In this document: one piece after another, positions 1-12,083 of the stretch
How the letters are laid out: each line of letters begins with the position of its first letter
How positions within the stretch are numbered: the stretch's first letter is position 1
Source of the DNA: Morinoia aosen
Lineage: Eukaryota; Arthropoda; Malacostraca; Amphipoda; Talitridae
DNA: 64,000 nt
Assembly (NCBI GenBank): GCA_030386875.1
Contig: CM059562.1
Coordinates: forward strand, 76,504,095-76,568,094
Reading direction: 5' to 3'
The notes under the pieces: generated by a model
The model's database searches: none
What the model saw: only the letters and a program-made list of their open reading frames with translations
Told to the model about the DNA's origin: nothing
Position numbers and translations under genes: made by a program

Positions 1-115
1 AAAAACTAAAGACAACTGTGAAAATGAAACTAAAAACTAAAGACAACTGTGAAAATGAAACTAAAAACTAAAGACAACTGTGAAAATGAAACTAAAAACT
101 AAAGGTAACTGTGAA
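1..115. repeat. 31-bp tandem repeat at window edge
   Basis: Three exact 31-bp units (1-31, 32-62, 63-93) start with AAAAACTAAAGACAACTGTG, and a fourth diverges after about 20 bases. The array probably continues to the left of the window. Confidence 0.95.
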
Positions 116-394
116 TAAAAAAGCGATGGAGAAATAGAAGCTCAATGAAATGTCCCCCGATGTGCTTCCATCCAACGGCATGGAGAAAAACAAGGAGTGG
201 CTTGCCTAATTCCTCTAAAAACACGCCTTGACTCTCGCTTGCGCAGGTTTTCAGTTCAAGCAACGGGAAAGTTTCAGAACTTGTGTTCTAAATTCGTTTC
301 ATTCCAGGGGATATGAAAATATTTCTGAGATTCAGTATTGATTTTTTGTATGAGACCTTCGTATCTCAGTCAGCGTTTTGAATTTCGTTCAAAC

Positions 395-740
395 ATCTTC
401 ATTTCACGTTGAATGAAGGTTTTTATATTTTGTTGAGTAAACATTTTAATTCCGTGTTTAGGAAACATTTTCATTCCGTTTTGAACCAACATTTCCATAT
501 CATTTCTAAACAATATTTTCATTTCCTTTTGGATAAACTTTTCATTTCACATTGAATAATTATTTCCATATAATTTTAAACAAACTTTTCATTCCATTTT
601 GAGGAAGAATTTTAATTCCACTTAGAATGAAGATTTTCATTTAGACCAAACAAACTAACTTTATTCTGAAAAAACATTTGGTTCCATTTCGAGTAAACAT
701 TTCCATATAATTTTAAAAGAACACCTTCATGTTTTGAACA
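395..740. repeat. Degenerate minisatellite, unit about 28-30 bp
   Basis: Diverged units of the form AACATTTTCATTCCRTTTTG recur about every 28-30 bases with many substitutions and indels. It looks like an old, decayed array. No coding signal was seen. Confidence 0.6.
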
Positions 741-1027
741 AACTTCGAAGCGAAATTCCTCGAATGCAACCTATATCATTCCCCGTTTCACTTCTGTTAT
801 TCAAAGGGAATACATGCCGAAGTAACTTTATGAGATATCCCGCCCGCCTCCCACACCAACGCGGCGCTGCCCAGCGCCGTCGTATCGTGCGCACCACCGA
901 ACTCAGACGCCATTTAAAAGTGCATTTTTGTTCCTAATGGCACCGCAAATTTAGCTTCTATTTCGTGCTAAAAATTTCGGCTTTCCCATCTCGCACTGCG
1001 AATTTTTTTTGCCGTCGTTCTATCTAC
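741..1027. other. Unique spacer, locally GC-rich
   Basis: Positions about 840-915 are clearly GC-richer than the surroundings and contain CpG-rich text. The short open frame here shows no recognisable domain. Nothing else was recognised between the two repeat regions. Confidence 0.4.
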
Positions 1028-4000
1028 CCATTTTTTCTCTCCATTATGACTCTCCAGTTCGTGTCTCCATTTCGTCTCTCCATTTGGTCCCTCCATTTGG
1101 TCTTTCCATTTGGTCTTTCCATTTGGTCTCTCCATTTGGTCTTTCCATTTGGTCTTTCCATTTGGTCTTTCCATTTGGTCTTTCCATTTGGTCTTTCCAT
1201 TTGGTCTTTCCATTTGGTCTTTCCATTTGGTCTTTCCATTTGGTCTTTCCATTTGGTCTTTCCATTTGGTCTTTCCATTTGGTCTCTCCATTTGGTCTCT
1301 CCATTTGGTCTTTCCATTTGGTTTTTCCATTTGGTCTTTCCATTTGGTCTTTCCATTTGGTCTTTCCATTTGGTCTTTCCATTTGGTCTTTCCATTTGGT
1401 CTTTCCATTTGGTCTTTCCATTTGGTCTCTCCATTTGGTCTCTCCATTTGGTCTTTCCATTTGGTCTTTCCATTTGGTCTCTCCATTTGGTCTCTCCATT
1501 TGGTCTCTCCATTTGGTCTTTCCATTTGGTCTTTCCATTTGGTCTTTCCATTTGGTCTTTCCATTTGGTCTTTCCATTTGGTCTCTCCATTTGGTCTCTC
1601 CATTTGGTCTTTCCATTTGGTCTTTCCATTTGGTCTCTCCATTTGGTCTTTCCATTTGGTCTTTCCATTTGGTCTTTCCATTTGGTCTTTCCATTTGGTC
1701 TTTCCATTTGGTCTTTCCATTTGGTCTTTCGATTTGGTCTTTCCATTTGGTCTTTCGATTTGGTCTTTCCATTTGGTCTTTCCATTTGGTCTTTCCATTT
1801 GGTCTTTCCATTTGGTCTTTCCATTTGGTCTTTCCATTTGGTCTTTCCATTTGGTCTTTCCATTTGGTCTCTCCATTTGGTCTTTCCATTTGGTCTCTCC
1901 ATTTGGTCTTTCCATTTGGTCTTTCCATTTGGTCTTTCCATTTGGTCTTTCCATTTGGTCTTTCCATTTGGTCTTTCCATTTGGTCTTTCCATTTGGTCT
2001 TTCCATTTGGTCTTTCCATTTGGTCTTTCCATTTGGTCTTTCCATTTGGTCTTTCCATTTGGTCTTTCCATTTGGTCTTTCCATTTGGTCTTTCCATTTG
2101 GTCTCTCCATTTGGTCTCTCCATTTGGTCTCTCCATTTGGTCTCTCCATTTGGTCTTTCCATTTGGTCTTTCCATTTGGTCTTTCCATTTGGTCTTTCCA
2201 TTTGGTCTTTCCATTTGGTCTTTCCATTTGGTCTTTCCATTTGGTCTTTCCATTTGGTCTTTCCATTTGGTCTCTCCATTTGGTCTCTCCATTTGGTCTC
2301 TCCATTTGGTCTTTCCATTTGGTCTTTCCATTTGGTCTTTCCATTTGGTCTTTCCATTTGGTCTTTCCATTTGGTCTTTCCATTTGGTCTCTCCATTTGG
2401 TCTTTCCATTTGGTCTTTCCATTTGGTCTTTCCATTTGGTCTTTCCATTTGGTCTTTCCATTTGGTCTTTCCATTTGGTCTTTCCATTTGGTCTTTCCAT
2501 TTGGTCTTTCCATTTGGTCTTTCCATTTGGTCTTTCCATTTGGTCTTTCCATTTGGTCTCTCCATTTGGTCTTTCCATTTGGTCTTTCCATTTGGTCTTT
2601 CCATTTGGTCTTTCCATTTGGTCTTTCCATTTGGTCTTTCCATTTGGTCTTTCCATTTGGTCTTTCCATTTGGTCTTTCCATTTGGTCTTTCCATTTGGT
2701 CTTTCCATTTGGTCTTTCCATTTGGTCTTTCCATTTGGTCTTTCCATTTGGTCTCTCCATTTGGTCTCTCCATTTGGTCTTTCCATTTGGTCTTTCCATT
2801 TGGTCTTTCCATTTGGTCTCTCCATTTGGTCTCTCCATTTGGTCTTTCCATTTGGTCTTTCCATTTGGTCTCTCCATTTGGTCTTTCCATTTGGTCTTTC
2901 CATTTGGTCTTTCCATTTGGTCTTTCCATTTGGTCTCTCCATTTGGTCTCTCCATTTGGTCTCTCCATTTGGTCTTTCCATTTGGTCTTTCCATTTGGTC
3001 TTTCCATTTGGTCTCTCCAGTTCGTCTCTCCAGTTCGTCTCTCCAGTTCGTCTCTCCAGTTCGTCTCTCCAGTTCGTCTCTCCAGTTCGTCTCTCCAGTT
3101 CGTCTCTCCAGTTCGTCTCTCCAGTTCGTCTCTCCAGTTCGTCTCTCCAGTTCGTCTCTCCAGTTCGTCTCTCCAGTTCGTCTCTCCAGTTCGTCTCTCC
3201 AGTTCGTCTCTCCAGTTCGTCTCTCCAGTTCGTCTCTCCAGTTCGTCTCTCCAGTTCGTCTCTCCAGTTCGTCTCTCCAGTTCGTCTCTCCAGTTCGTCT
3301 CTCCAGTTCGTCTCTCCAGTTCGTCTCTCCAGTTCGTCTCTCCAGTTCGTCTCTCCAGTTCGTCTCTCCAGTTCGTCTCTCCAGTTCGTCTCTCCAGTTC
3401 GTCTCTCCAGTTCGTCTCTCCAGTTCGTCTCTCCAGTTCGTCTCTCCAGTTCGTCTCTCCAGTTCGTCTCTCCAGTTCGTCTCTCCAGTTCGTCTCTCCA
3501 GTTCGTCTCTCCAGTTCGTCTCTCCAGTTCGTCTCTCCAGTTCGTCTCTCCAGTTCGTCTCTCCAGTTCGTCTCTCCAGTTCGTCTCTCCAGTTCGTCTC
3601 TCCAGTTCGTCTCTCCAGTTCGTCTCTCCAGTTCGTCTCTCCAGTTCGTCTCTCCAGTTCGTCTCTCCAGTTCGTCTCTCCAGTTCGTCTCTCCAGTTCG
3701 TCTCTCCAGTTCGTCTCTCCAGTTCGTCTCTCCAGTTCGTCTCTCCAGTTCGTCTCTCCAGTTCGTCTCTCCAGTTCGTCTCTCCAGTTCGTCTCTCCAG
3801 TTCGTCTCTCCAGTTCGTCTCTCCAGTTCGTCTCTCCAGTTCGTCTCTCCAGTTCGTCTCTCCAGTTCGTCTCTCCAGTTCGTCTCTCCAGTTCGTCTCT
3901 CCAGTTCGTCTCTCCAGTTCGTCTCTCCAGTTCGTCTCTCCAGTTCGTCTCTCCAGTTCGTCTCTCCAGTTCGTCTCTCCAGTTCGTCTCTCCAGTTCGT

Positions 4001-4550
4001 CTCTCCAGTTCGTCTCTCCAGTTCGTCTCTCCAGTTCGTCTCTCCAGTTCGTCTCTCCAGTTCGTCTCTCCAGTTCGTCTCTCCAGTTCGTCTCTCCAGT
4101 TCGTCTCTCCAGTTCGTCTCTCCAGTTCGTCTCTCCAGTTCGTCTCTCCAGTTCGTCTCTCCAGTTCGTCTCTCCAGTTCGTCTCTCCAGTTCGTCTCTC
4201 CAGTTCGTCTCTCCAGTTCGTCTCTCCAGTTCGTCTCTCCAGTTCGTCTCTCCAGTTCGTCTCTCCAGTTCGTCTCTCCAGTTCGTCTCTCCAGTTCGTC
4301 TCTCCAGTTCGTCTCTCCAGTTCGTCTCTCCAGTTCGTCTCTCCAGTTCGTCTCTCCAGTTCGTCTCTCCAGTTCGTCTCTCCAGTTCGTCTCTCCAGTT
4401 CGTCTCTCCAGTTCGTCTTTCCAGTTCGTCTTTCCAGTTCGTCTTTCCAGTTCGTCTTTCCAGTTCGTCTTTCCAGTTCGTCTTTCCAGTTCGTCTTTCC
4501 AGTTCGTCTTTCCAGTTCGTCTTTCCAGTTCGTCTTTCCAGTTCGTCTCT
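1028..4550. repeat. Giant 13-bp tandem array, 271 units in three blocks
   Basis: The array is 3523 bp, exactly 271 x 13, and stays in register from end to end. Four diverged units (1028-1079) lead into 149 units of CCATTTGGTCTYT (1080-3016), then 107 units of CCAGTTCGTCTCT (3017-4407), ten of CCAGTTCGTCTTT (4408-4537) and one last CTCT unit (4538-4550). The first block mixes T and C at position 12 and carries two CCA-to-CGA unit variants 26 bp apart near 1730-1755. Neither strand of the unit creates a stop codon, so very long open frames of 13-residue period appear in several frames on both strands. I read these as a by-product of the period, not as genes. Confidence 0.97.
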
Positions 4551-5640
4551 CCATTTTCTCAGCTCATTGCATCACACAGTATCGCTGCCGACGTCAGCTC
4601 AGCAGCACCGGAAGCCTCCGTAGTTTTTGCGTCGTTTACATTGCTATCGACGAGAGACGTGAAGTTGAGTCCGACTTTACTCTCCACTTCGAAAATAAAG
4701 GCGAACAGCTCGTTGCCGTGAGAGCACATCAGGCTCAACTCACGCAACAAAATTGCACACTACGGAAAAAAAATGCGCTGCCACGCTCCTGACAATTTTT
4801 GAAAGACGTCGTGCGCTATTCTGCAAGGATTTGTTTTTCATTTCCCGTGGTATTAATGAGGAGAAAAAAGTGTGAAGCATCACTTACAGGTAAGAACGAG
4901 ACCGTGGAGCGTGAGTCTCGCGGAGTCGGTCGGAGCTAATGAGGGTTTGAAGAGATCGTTAGGGTCTCCCGTCTCGCACAGGTCGCCTGAGAGCGTTGTT
5001 AAGCTCTATGTGTCCCTCAGGAGTATCTTTGATACACAGCACAAGTATACCAAAGGGCCGTGTAATTTGCGTGTTCTTAGGTGAGGGTAGTCTTATTTCT
5101 TGGGTGCCTTACTGTGTAGTTATGAGGTAAAACGGGAATTCTTCCCCTGTGCTCTGATTTTCACGTTCGTCAAGAAAAAAACGTGTTTTATGAATGAGTG
5201 TTTTCGGTATATGCGTGGTATTTTATGCAAGGAACTTTTTTTAAGCTTGTAATTGGAATTAATAACTTTCTTGAGACTACCACACAGGGAAGTAAAGTAA
5301 AATAGGCTGCTTATTTTTCAAAAGTTGCAATTATCAGTTAATAAGACCTTAGACCTAAAAAATTATTGATTCCGGCAATCACTGAAAGCCTACAGTATAC
5401 AGACAAAAAACACATGCTGCTCTTAATTTTCTTGAAATGTCTTTGTGTGTTCAGATAAATGAATAATACAGTTTTCTTTTCCCAAGAAATATTTCACAAA
5501 AGTGCATGATCAATGCAGTATTACGCTCACTGTTGTGAAAATCCGTCCGTCCTTGTGCAAATCTATCTATTCCTATTCAAAGAATACTGAAACGTAGGAG
5601 TATTAACGGCGATGTCCAGCGTAGTCAATAAAGAAAGTAT
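4551..5640. other. Intergenic sequence right of the 13-bp array
   Basis: No recognisable gene. A strong consensus 5' splice site, CAG|GTAAGA, has its GT at 4890-4891 and follows a non-repetitive stretch (4560-4790) with short open frames on both strands. This could be the end of an untranslated or noncoding exon, but nothing else supports a transcript. The rest is AT-rich with no repeat that I recognise. Confidence 0.3.
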
Positions 5641-5745
5641 AAAGGCACCATTCAGGATGAAGTTGAGAGAACGCAGAATCTATGCATACGGTGTGTTCCC
5701 ACACAAGATCCCCTCCGCATAGAAACAGTAAGTTGAGAAGGAACG
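5641..5745 (-). repeat. Dispersed repeat family R, partial inverted copy
   Basis: The reverse complement matches the central and 3' part of the family seen at 8517-8886, including the TTGTGTGGGAACACACC core and the TTTCTATGC motif. It is the only copy in the window on the minus strand. Confidence 0.75.
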
Positions 5746-6714
5746 TCATGTAACTCAACTGTTGGGATCACCTAAACTTATGAACTGGCTGCCTGCAGCT
5801 CTTGGCGGCAATATTGACTGCCTTTCTAAAGAAAAGGAAAACCAGTTTAATTTTGGTAGAATTGATACATAACATGTATAACAGTGTTTTTTAAGAAAGA
5901 AAAGAAAAAAATCTAATTTCGGTACCATAGCATGCATAACATTGTTTTTTAAAATGCCTTAACATGAAGGTAAATCATTAGTGGCGAACCGTACTCGAGT
6001 GTCGTAGGAGCCCTTCCAATGTTTGTCCAAAAGATTGAGAGGAAAGCTCAGGTGACATCCCCGAGATTTCTAAAGAGGGCTAAGCTTTCAAAATAGTTCT
6101 GAACTAATGACGGACCACAGAGAACCGTTATTTATTTTCCTTAAATAAAAGCTGAGCCGTAATACTTAAGCCATCCTGCTGTCATCCTTATTGTGACGTT
6201 ATGCTCGTAAAAGGAATTTTCTAAAATTATCTGTTGAATAAACATCGTGCAATGAATGCACATAATCGATAATATGAATTCTTCAAAGACGGAATCGATG
6301 CTTTTCTAACGAAATGAGGTTTGAACGAATGTTTTAAAGTTATTTTATTGTTCGGTATGATCTTGTTATTTCATTTGAATGGAATCCGTCGTTCCGAGTA
6401 AAGAGTTTTAAAATCTATATATTTAAACACGTAAAAAATGTATTCATCGCATTTGCATTTTGATAAAACAGTGATGCTGGCTTAGAAATCCATGAGGAAA
6501 TCGCTTTGCATTTCATATTTCCAATTCGTCACAAGATGGTAACAACGCAATGGTTTACCGCAAATAAAGTTCTTTCTTCATTTTTAACACATTTTCATGA
6601 TCACTTCTGCTGATTTTTAATAAATAACTTGAAAACAATCGCACTCTAAAGCAAGAGTGAAAAGACCTGTTATTATTTCTTAGAAATTTTTACTTCACGC
6701 CTTGTCACGTTGAC
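5746..6714. other. AT-rich intergenic sequence
   Basis: No gene, RNA or repeat was recognised. Stop codons are frequent in all frames. Confidence 0.4.
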
Positions 6715-6715
6715 T

Positions 6716-7017
6716 GCGATGGGTTAAACTGAAGTTCATTATATAACTCAAATTTAAAATCGAAAGTTAGCATTTTCATAAATACTAAATATTAACTGGG
6801 TCCAATAGAGACCACTAATTTTAAAAGATTATTAAAATATTTCAAACGACCCATCGATTAGTCGTTTCGTAGCAGGAAGGACTTAAGCACGACCCATTTA
6901 AAATCGAATGTTGTGAGCATTTTTATAAATATCAACTGGGTCCATTAAATAATAATTTTGAAAGATCATCAAAATATTTCAAACGCCCCATCGATGGGTC
7001 GTATAGCGAGCCACGTG
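6716..7017. mobile_element. piggyBac-like MITE family B, two joined copies
   Basis: The left end reads CACGTTGACTGCGATGGG and the right end CCACGTG followed by TTAA (7018-7021). An internal TTAA near 6882 separates two similar halves that both contain the AACTGGGTCCA and CCCATCGAT segments, so this looks like two copies inserted next to each other. TTAA flanks with inverted CACGTTGACTG-type ends are typical of piggyBac-derived MITEs. No coding capacity. Confidence 0.65.
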
Positions 7018-7197
7018 TTAAATGAACCTAACTCAGCTTTAAAAGATGAATAGGAGAAATTGAACACGTGTTCTCGCCTCACAACCATCCTCGACGCAAC
7101 GTACGTGAGATTGTAGGCTCTGTTCGCCAACAATTATGATTGCGCTAATTATTTTATGATTGAATTTGTTTTGAAGGAAGGAGGAGGTCATGACAAT

Positions 7198-7308
7198 ATT
7201 CTTCCCGTCTATCGACCCGTCTATCGACCCGTCTATCTATCCCGTCTATCTATCCCGTCTATCTATCCCGTCTCTATCTATCCCGTCTATCCCGTCTATC
7301 GATATTCA
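7198..7308. repeat. CCCGTCTATCTAT-type short tandem repeat
   Basis: Irregular tandem units built from CCGTCTAT and CTATCGAC, about 8-12 bp each. Low-complexity minisatellite. Confidence 0.85.
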
Positions 7309-7834
7309 GTTGAAATTGGTTTGGGCTAAGAGATTTGTTATTGGACTCTGTTATGACACTTCTGAATTTCGAAATTTAGTCATTAGTTATCAAACAAGTG
7401 CACTTGAAAATCTAATCACAACATATCCATCAACTTACACGGAATAAATAGTTCATAATTTTAGGTTGTCACAAAACAACAGCCTTTATAGCGAAACATT
7501 TTCAGTACATTGAAGAGATTTTTACTGTACTGGAAAATTGATGTGTGCTCTTGAACATATTTAAGATGGAAAGTAGCCTTGAAAAATATAAATTGGTTAT
7601 TTATTAATTATTAAATATAATAAAGAAGATATGCATCGAATTTCCTCGCGTGAGTTAAAGCTTAAGCACAATGCGTCTTGAAAAACTGCTAAATTCAATA
7701 GTATTTAGACGGCACCTCAAATGGTAGAACAAGAAATTGATACGAATGATTAATTTAGTAAGTGTGATTAGAGCGTTGAACCTGTAAAGGATAGACGGCC
7801 ATGGTGTTCTAACAAAAACAAATGAAAGTAACTG

Positions 7835-8460
7835 TTGAGTAAAATCCACGCAAGATTGTCAGAGAAATGTCTCGGACTGATGGTGTCGATACTGCAACAG
7901 CATCGATTTTCAGATGCTTGGTGTTGGAGAAAATACTCGATAAAATTGGTCCCGCGCGGGCTCAATGAAGATCAAGAAGCTCGGCGTTTTGAAGTGTGCT
8001 CGATGCTCTTTTCCTCCGGGCAACGCAAATAATCTCTCTCTTGATCGAATAGTCACTTGTGGCGAAAAGTGGAATTATCACTATGATCATAAGCGTTACT
8101 GGCTTGATCGTGACGAGTCCATGAAACATTTCCCGAAGCCAAAGTTGCACCAGCGGAAGATTATGATGACTGTCAGGGGTTCTGCGAATGGTGTTGTCCA
8201 CTGCAGCTATCTGGAAGCCAATCAGCGCAGTGTAGCAGAGATTTATATTACTCAACTCGTTGAAATGCGTGTTTTCTTGCTACAAAAACGAGACCTGCAT
8301 TGGTAAATCGGTGGGGCCCAATTCTGCTCCACGATCAAGCGCGACCACATGTTACAAGAAAGACATTGCAGAAACTCCAGACGAGGGACACCAGACTGCA
8401 CAACTACGTCCTCCATGTTCTTCTGTTCTTTCGCCAGCTGACTACCATTTTTAAACACGT
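7835..8460 (+). pseudogene. Decayed mariner transposase
   Basis: Frames on the plus strand together give a mariner-like transposase broken by frameshifts and stops. The linker region (VPRGLNEDQEARRFEVC) starts near 7950. The first catalytic block reads IVTCGEKW where mariners have IVTGDEKW, so the first Asp is lost. The second block is HDQARPHV with its Asp kept, near 8331. The last block, SPADYHF, lies near 8430-8450 in yet another frame. Mariner transposases (about 345 residues) cut and paste at TA sites. A possible left terminal repeat starting TTAGGTTGTCACAAAA lies near 7461. The right end seems to be lost where the dispersed repeat at 8517 begins. It cannot make a functional enzyme. Confidence 0.85.
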
Positions 8461-8516
8461 AAGCATATTTTTGAATGGTAAAATTTTTAGGGAATCAGAT
8501 TCCAGATATTTTGCCT

Positions 8517-8886
8517 CTGGGGGATACAACTATTGTATTTATATAGGAATATGTGATCCCAGGGCGGAAATGGGAGGTACCGAGCTGTGAGGTTGGTAGG
8601 CCTTCTTTTTGTTGAAATAAAAATGTTTTATTTTGTCAATTTCAATTACCATCTTTTATCGGTTCACTGCTGTCTTATTTTCAGAGCCTTACCTTTATTC
8701 TTTAAGTTATTTAGTTTCATAGCCTGCCTTCTCAACCTGCTGTTTCTATGCACTGGGATCTTGTGTGGGAACACACCTTGTGCATGAATTCTGCGTTCCC
8801 TCAGCTCCATCTTGGATGGTTCCATCATCCTCCCTCTCTTTAGAACGTCATTGTTGCGGTTAGGGAGGCTCAAACTAACTTATCTA
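8517..8886 (+). repeat. Dispersed repeat family R, near full-length copy
   Basis: One of about twelve copies in the window. The family starts with a CCTCAGGGGGATACAACTAT-type head and a GCGCTCCCAGGGGGA hairpin. It continues through GTAGGCCTTCTTTTTGTTG, a TTTTCAGCACC segment, TTTCTATGCAC and TTGTGTGGGAACACACCTTG, and ends in GGGAGGC followed by an AT-rich tail. There is no open frame, no clear RNA polymerase III box and no convincing inverted ends, so I leave it unclassified. Confidence 0.85.
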
Positions 8887-9900
8887 ATTCCATTTATTAC
8901 ATTGCGTTACAGGCAGTTAGTTTTTATGATCGATTACAAGTAATCTCATTGATCGATGGCAAAAATATATAAATGCTCAAAACCCTTATTTTTACTAAGT
9001 TAAGTATGTTTAATGCTCATTTTTCCATTATGAAATTAATATGTACGGGGTAAAATGAAACGTTCAAAAATTCATGGTATGGTCGAACATTCTCGTTCTA
9101 GAACAAAAGAAATAAATGTTCTAAATTGTGTAGCCTTTTAAGTTATTAGTGTTCAACTTTAAAAAAAGGATGAAGGAACATCGTGAGTTAAGCCTTTCGT
9201 ATTAATAAATGTTTTAAATCAAGAGATGATCTGGATTGGGTGTGATAGTGCACTTTTAGTAAAAGCGAGAACTCGAGAATGCTTCTTACATAATGGCGGG
9301 CTACCTCTTTTTGCAGCAACCTTCATCGACATCCGTGACCAATTTTTTTCCTTATGAAAACGAAAGTTTGCTAATTTTTACTATGTGCGCTAATGAAAGA
9401 AAGACTTTCCATCAGCTTAATGTAGGCAGAATAATCGATATAAAATCCACTTTTTACCAATGATCCTTAAAAACAAGACACGATCGTTTTCTTTGCTAAC
9501 TTTTTTCTTGGCTGTTACTTGCTCGACTCGCACTACGAGTGTAGCGAGCTTCGGATTATGAGACAAGTTCTCAGATCTTTCACTACGTAGAGTATTGAAT
9601 TTCACTTCTTTGGGTACCGAATAATCTCAAAACATGTTTGTATAGACATGGGCTTCGTTCGCGTCTAGATCTTTTTATTCAAACGTAAATTTTCAGTTAT
9701 TTTTAAGCGTTAGCTATTAACAATTTATTTCTCACGACAGTTAAATTTGTCAAAGTGAAGAATTTGTGTTTTAAGACTGCAATTGTGAGAATAGAAATTG
9801 ACTAACAGAAATTGTTTTAAAAATTTGAGTAAACAATATTTTGAAAATTTATTTCACAGTTCTTTATTTTATGACACCTTATCAAAGCTAACGTATTTAG
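8887..9900. other. AT-rich intergenic sequence
   Basis: Nothing recognisable. Short open frames only, with no domain similarity that I can see. Confidence 0.4.
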
Positions 9901-10255
9901 CTTAAGTCTGCCTTGTTTCATTTAATTCTGCCTTTTTTCTCTAATTTCGGCTTTTTTTATTTAATTCTGCCTTTTTTCACTTATTTCGGCCTTTTTCACT
10001 TAATTTTGCCTGTTTTCACTTATTTCTGCCTTTTTTCACTGAATTCTGCCTGTTTTCTCTTAATTCTGCCTGTTTTCATTTAATTCTGCTTGTTTTCACT
10101 TAATTCTGCTTGTTTTCACTTAATTCCGCCTTTTATGCTGACTTCTGCTTTTTTTACTTAATGTTGTCTTTTTTCGCTGAATCTATTTTTTTTTCGCCTA
10201 ATTCTGACTTTTTTCGTATAATTCTACCTTTTTCGCTCAATTCTGCCTTTTTTAC
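9901..10255. repeat. Degenerate pyrimidine-rich minisatellite, about 20-bp unit
   Basis: About 17 diverged units of ATTCTGCCTTTTTTCACTTA with small length changes. The plus strand is strongly T-rich. Confidence 0.85.
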
Positions 10256-10525
10256 TGCCGATAACGTAGCAGAAAAAAATTCCTGCAGATTGTTTAAATA
10301 ACGATCACTCGCTTCAATTAAAGTGTTTGGATAATTTATACGTAATTACTGCGAGTCTGTGTTCAATGGTTCTTAATGACTTCACATTGTAAACATGATA
10401 CCAATAGCTGTGATATTAATACTAAAATGTTCTTTTAATGTAACCGGTAAATTTTGTTCTTAAATTAAGCGAGTGCTTGAAGCGTTATACATTTTTTATT
10501 CTCAAACGCCTCTTCATTGAACAAA

Positions 10526-10745
10526 ACTATTGTATCCATGGGAATTTACCCTCACAGGGAGAAAATGTTAGGTCCCGAACTGATATGTAGGTGGTCGTTC
10601 TTTTTTTTTTGAAAGAGAATAGGCTTTTTGGTTCAATTAGGGACCATCTTTTTTCGGTAATTGCTTTGCTGTTCTCCAGCACCTCTGATTTTCTTCTTCA
10701 ATTTTTGTTGGTTCACAACCTCTCATTTCAACTTAGTGTCTCTAT
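10526..10745 (+). repeat. Dispersed repeat family R, 3'-truncated copy
   Basis: Matches the head (ACTATTGTATCCATGGGAATT), the polypyrimidine/GAATAGGC block, the GGACCATC block and the segment up to TCTATGCG, then stops before the TGTGTGGGAAC core. Confidence 0.8.
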
Positions 10746-11947
10746 GCGTTGACAAAAACGAAACGTGGCACTGACGCAGAGATAGGAAACAGTCAACAGT
10801 TTAGGTTAATTTATTTCATTGACTGCCTGAATAATGACTAATTTTTCATCCCGCGAATGGCCGGAAGAAGGACGAGACCGAGATGCCAGCACGCCCATAG
10901 CGCCCCTCCAGCACCGTGCCACGATCATTGTCACGAGAGAATAAATATTTCGGAATTGGAAGAAATAGAGTCGATAACGACTGCTCAAAAATTTAATAAT
11001 TAAAATGTTAGTTCAACATAAATTTAGGTCACGCCGCAAAATTCGACAAGTCAGAAAGACCGCGCAAGTAATTTAATTAAGAATAGTGACGCGAGAATTA
11101 GGCATTTGGTGAAAGCCTAGTCTTGCAGAAAATAATGCAGGGCTAGAGAGTTTAGCATAAATAGTTATTAAGTAATTGCTAGGATTAGCTATATGAAGAC
11201 TAGTTCAAGTCTCGCAAAATGTGCTAAATCCTACGTTAATAGTAATTAAATATAACGATACATTAGTATTAATTTCAGTTATCTAACTTACAACACAAAA
11301 TTTAATAATAATTTAAAGAGAAATTTTGAGTAACAATTGCCGTATTAATATAAAATAAGAATTAAATTGATTTATGGCAACATTACTAGAAAATTTTATT
11401 TTCCAATTTTATTTAAGGTAAGTAAGGCAAGTTCTGTAGAACTGCAATTGACGTCACTACGTAAAAATGTGGCGCTAGCCATTACGGTGACTTACATCAG
11501 TTAAGCAGCCGAACTCGAGTGGCGAAACAGAAGCCAAGCGCAGGGAGGCAGAAGGTCGGCAGAGACGTCTAGTCGATCATGGCACCGTCAGGACCCTCTC
11601 GATGTAGGAGAGATGAGCTGAAGACAGTGGCCCCGACACCGGCCACACTCAGGAGAATGTAAATCTTACGTCGGCTTATCAATATTGAAGAGAAGTGCAG
11701 GTGGTCAAGTGCGCTGGAAGGCTGGTAGACAACAATGCTCAAGCTGTGGCAAAGGCTGCAGAGGTTGCTTATTCTCCGGTGTATTCGAGAAGAAGAAGAC
11801 TTTACTGTACAGTACACCGAATGGTTGCGCTTCATTTAAGTTAATTTTTAGTGATGTTTTTGTTTAATTGTACTTTAATTTTTACGGTAGTCTTTTATAA
11901 AGAAAAAAAATCTGCCATAAAGTCCGGAGAAAAAACATTTGGTTTTT
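10746..11947. other. Intergenic sequence
   Basis: No supported gene. Open frames of up to 88 codons near 11569-11867 have no recognisable motif. A locally GC-rich patch lies near 10855-10925. Confidence 0.35.
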
Positions 11948-12083
11948 CTACATGCGTAGAGGGGTCTTGTGTGGGAACTCCCCTTGTGCAAAGAATCCGC
12001 TTTCGCATAACTCCAAACTGAATGGTGCCTTCATCCTTCACCTTTTTGGAACACTTTGTTGTGGTTAAGGAGGCGGAAACTAA
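11948..12083 (+). repeat. Dispersed repeat family R, 5'-truncated copy
   Basis: Begins in the ATGCGTAGAGGGGTCTTGTGTG region and runs to GTTAAGGAGGCGGAAACTAAT, so only the last third of the family is present. Confidence 0.8.

Noticed and set aside
965-4792. Open frames of more than 1000 codons on both strands across the 13-bp array
   Set aside because: A 13-bp unit without stop codons keeps all frames open automatically. Frames overlap on both strands, and no promoter, splice or domain evidence singles one out.
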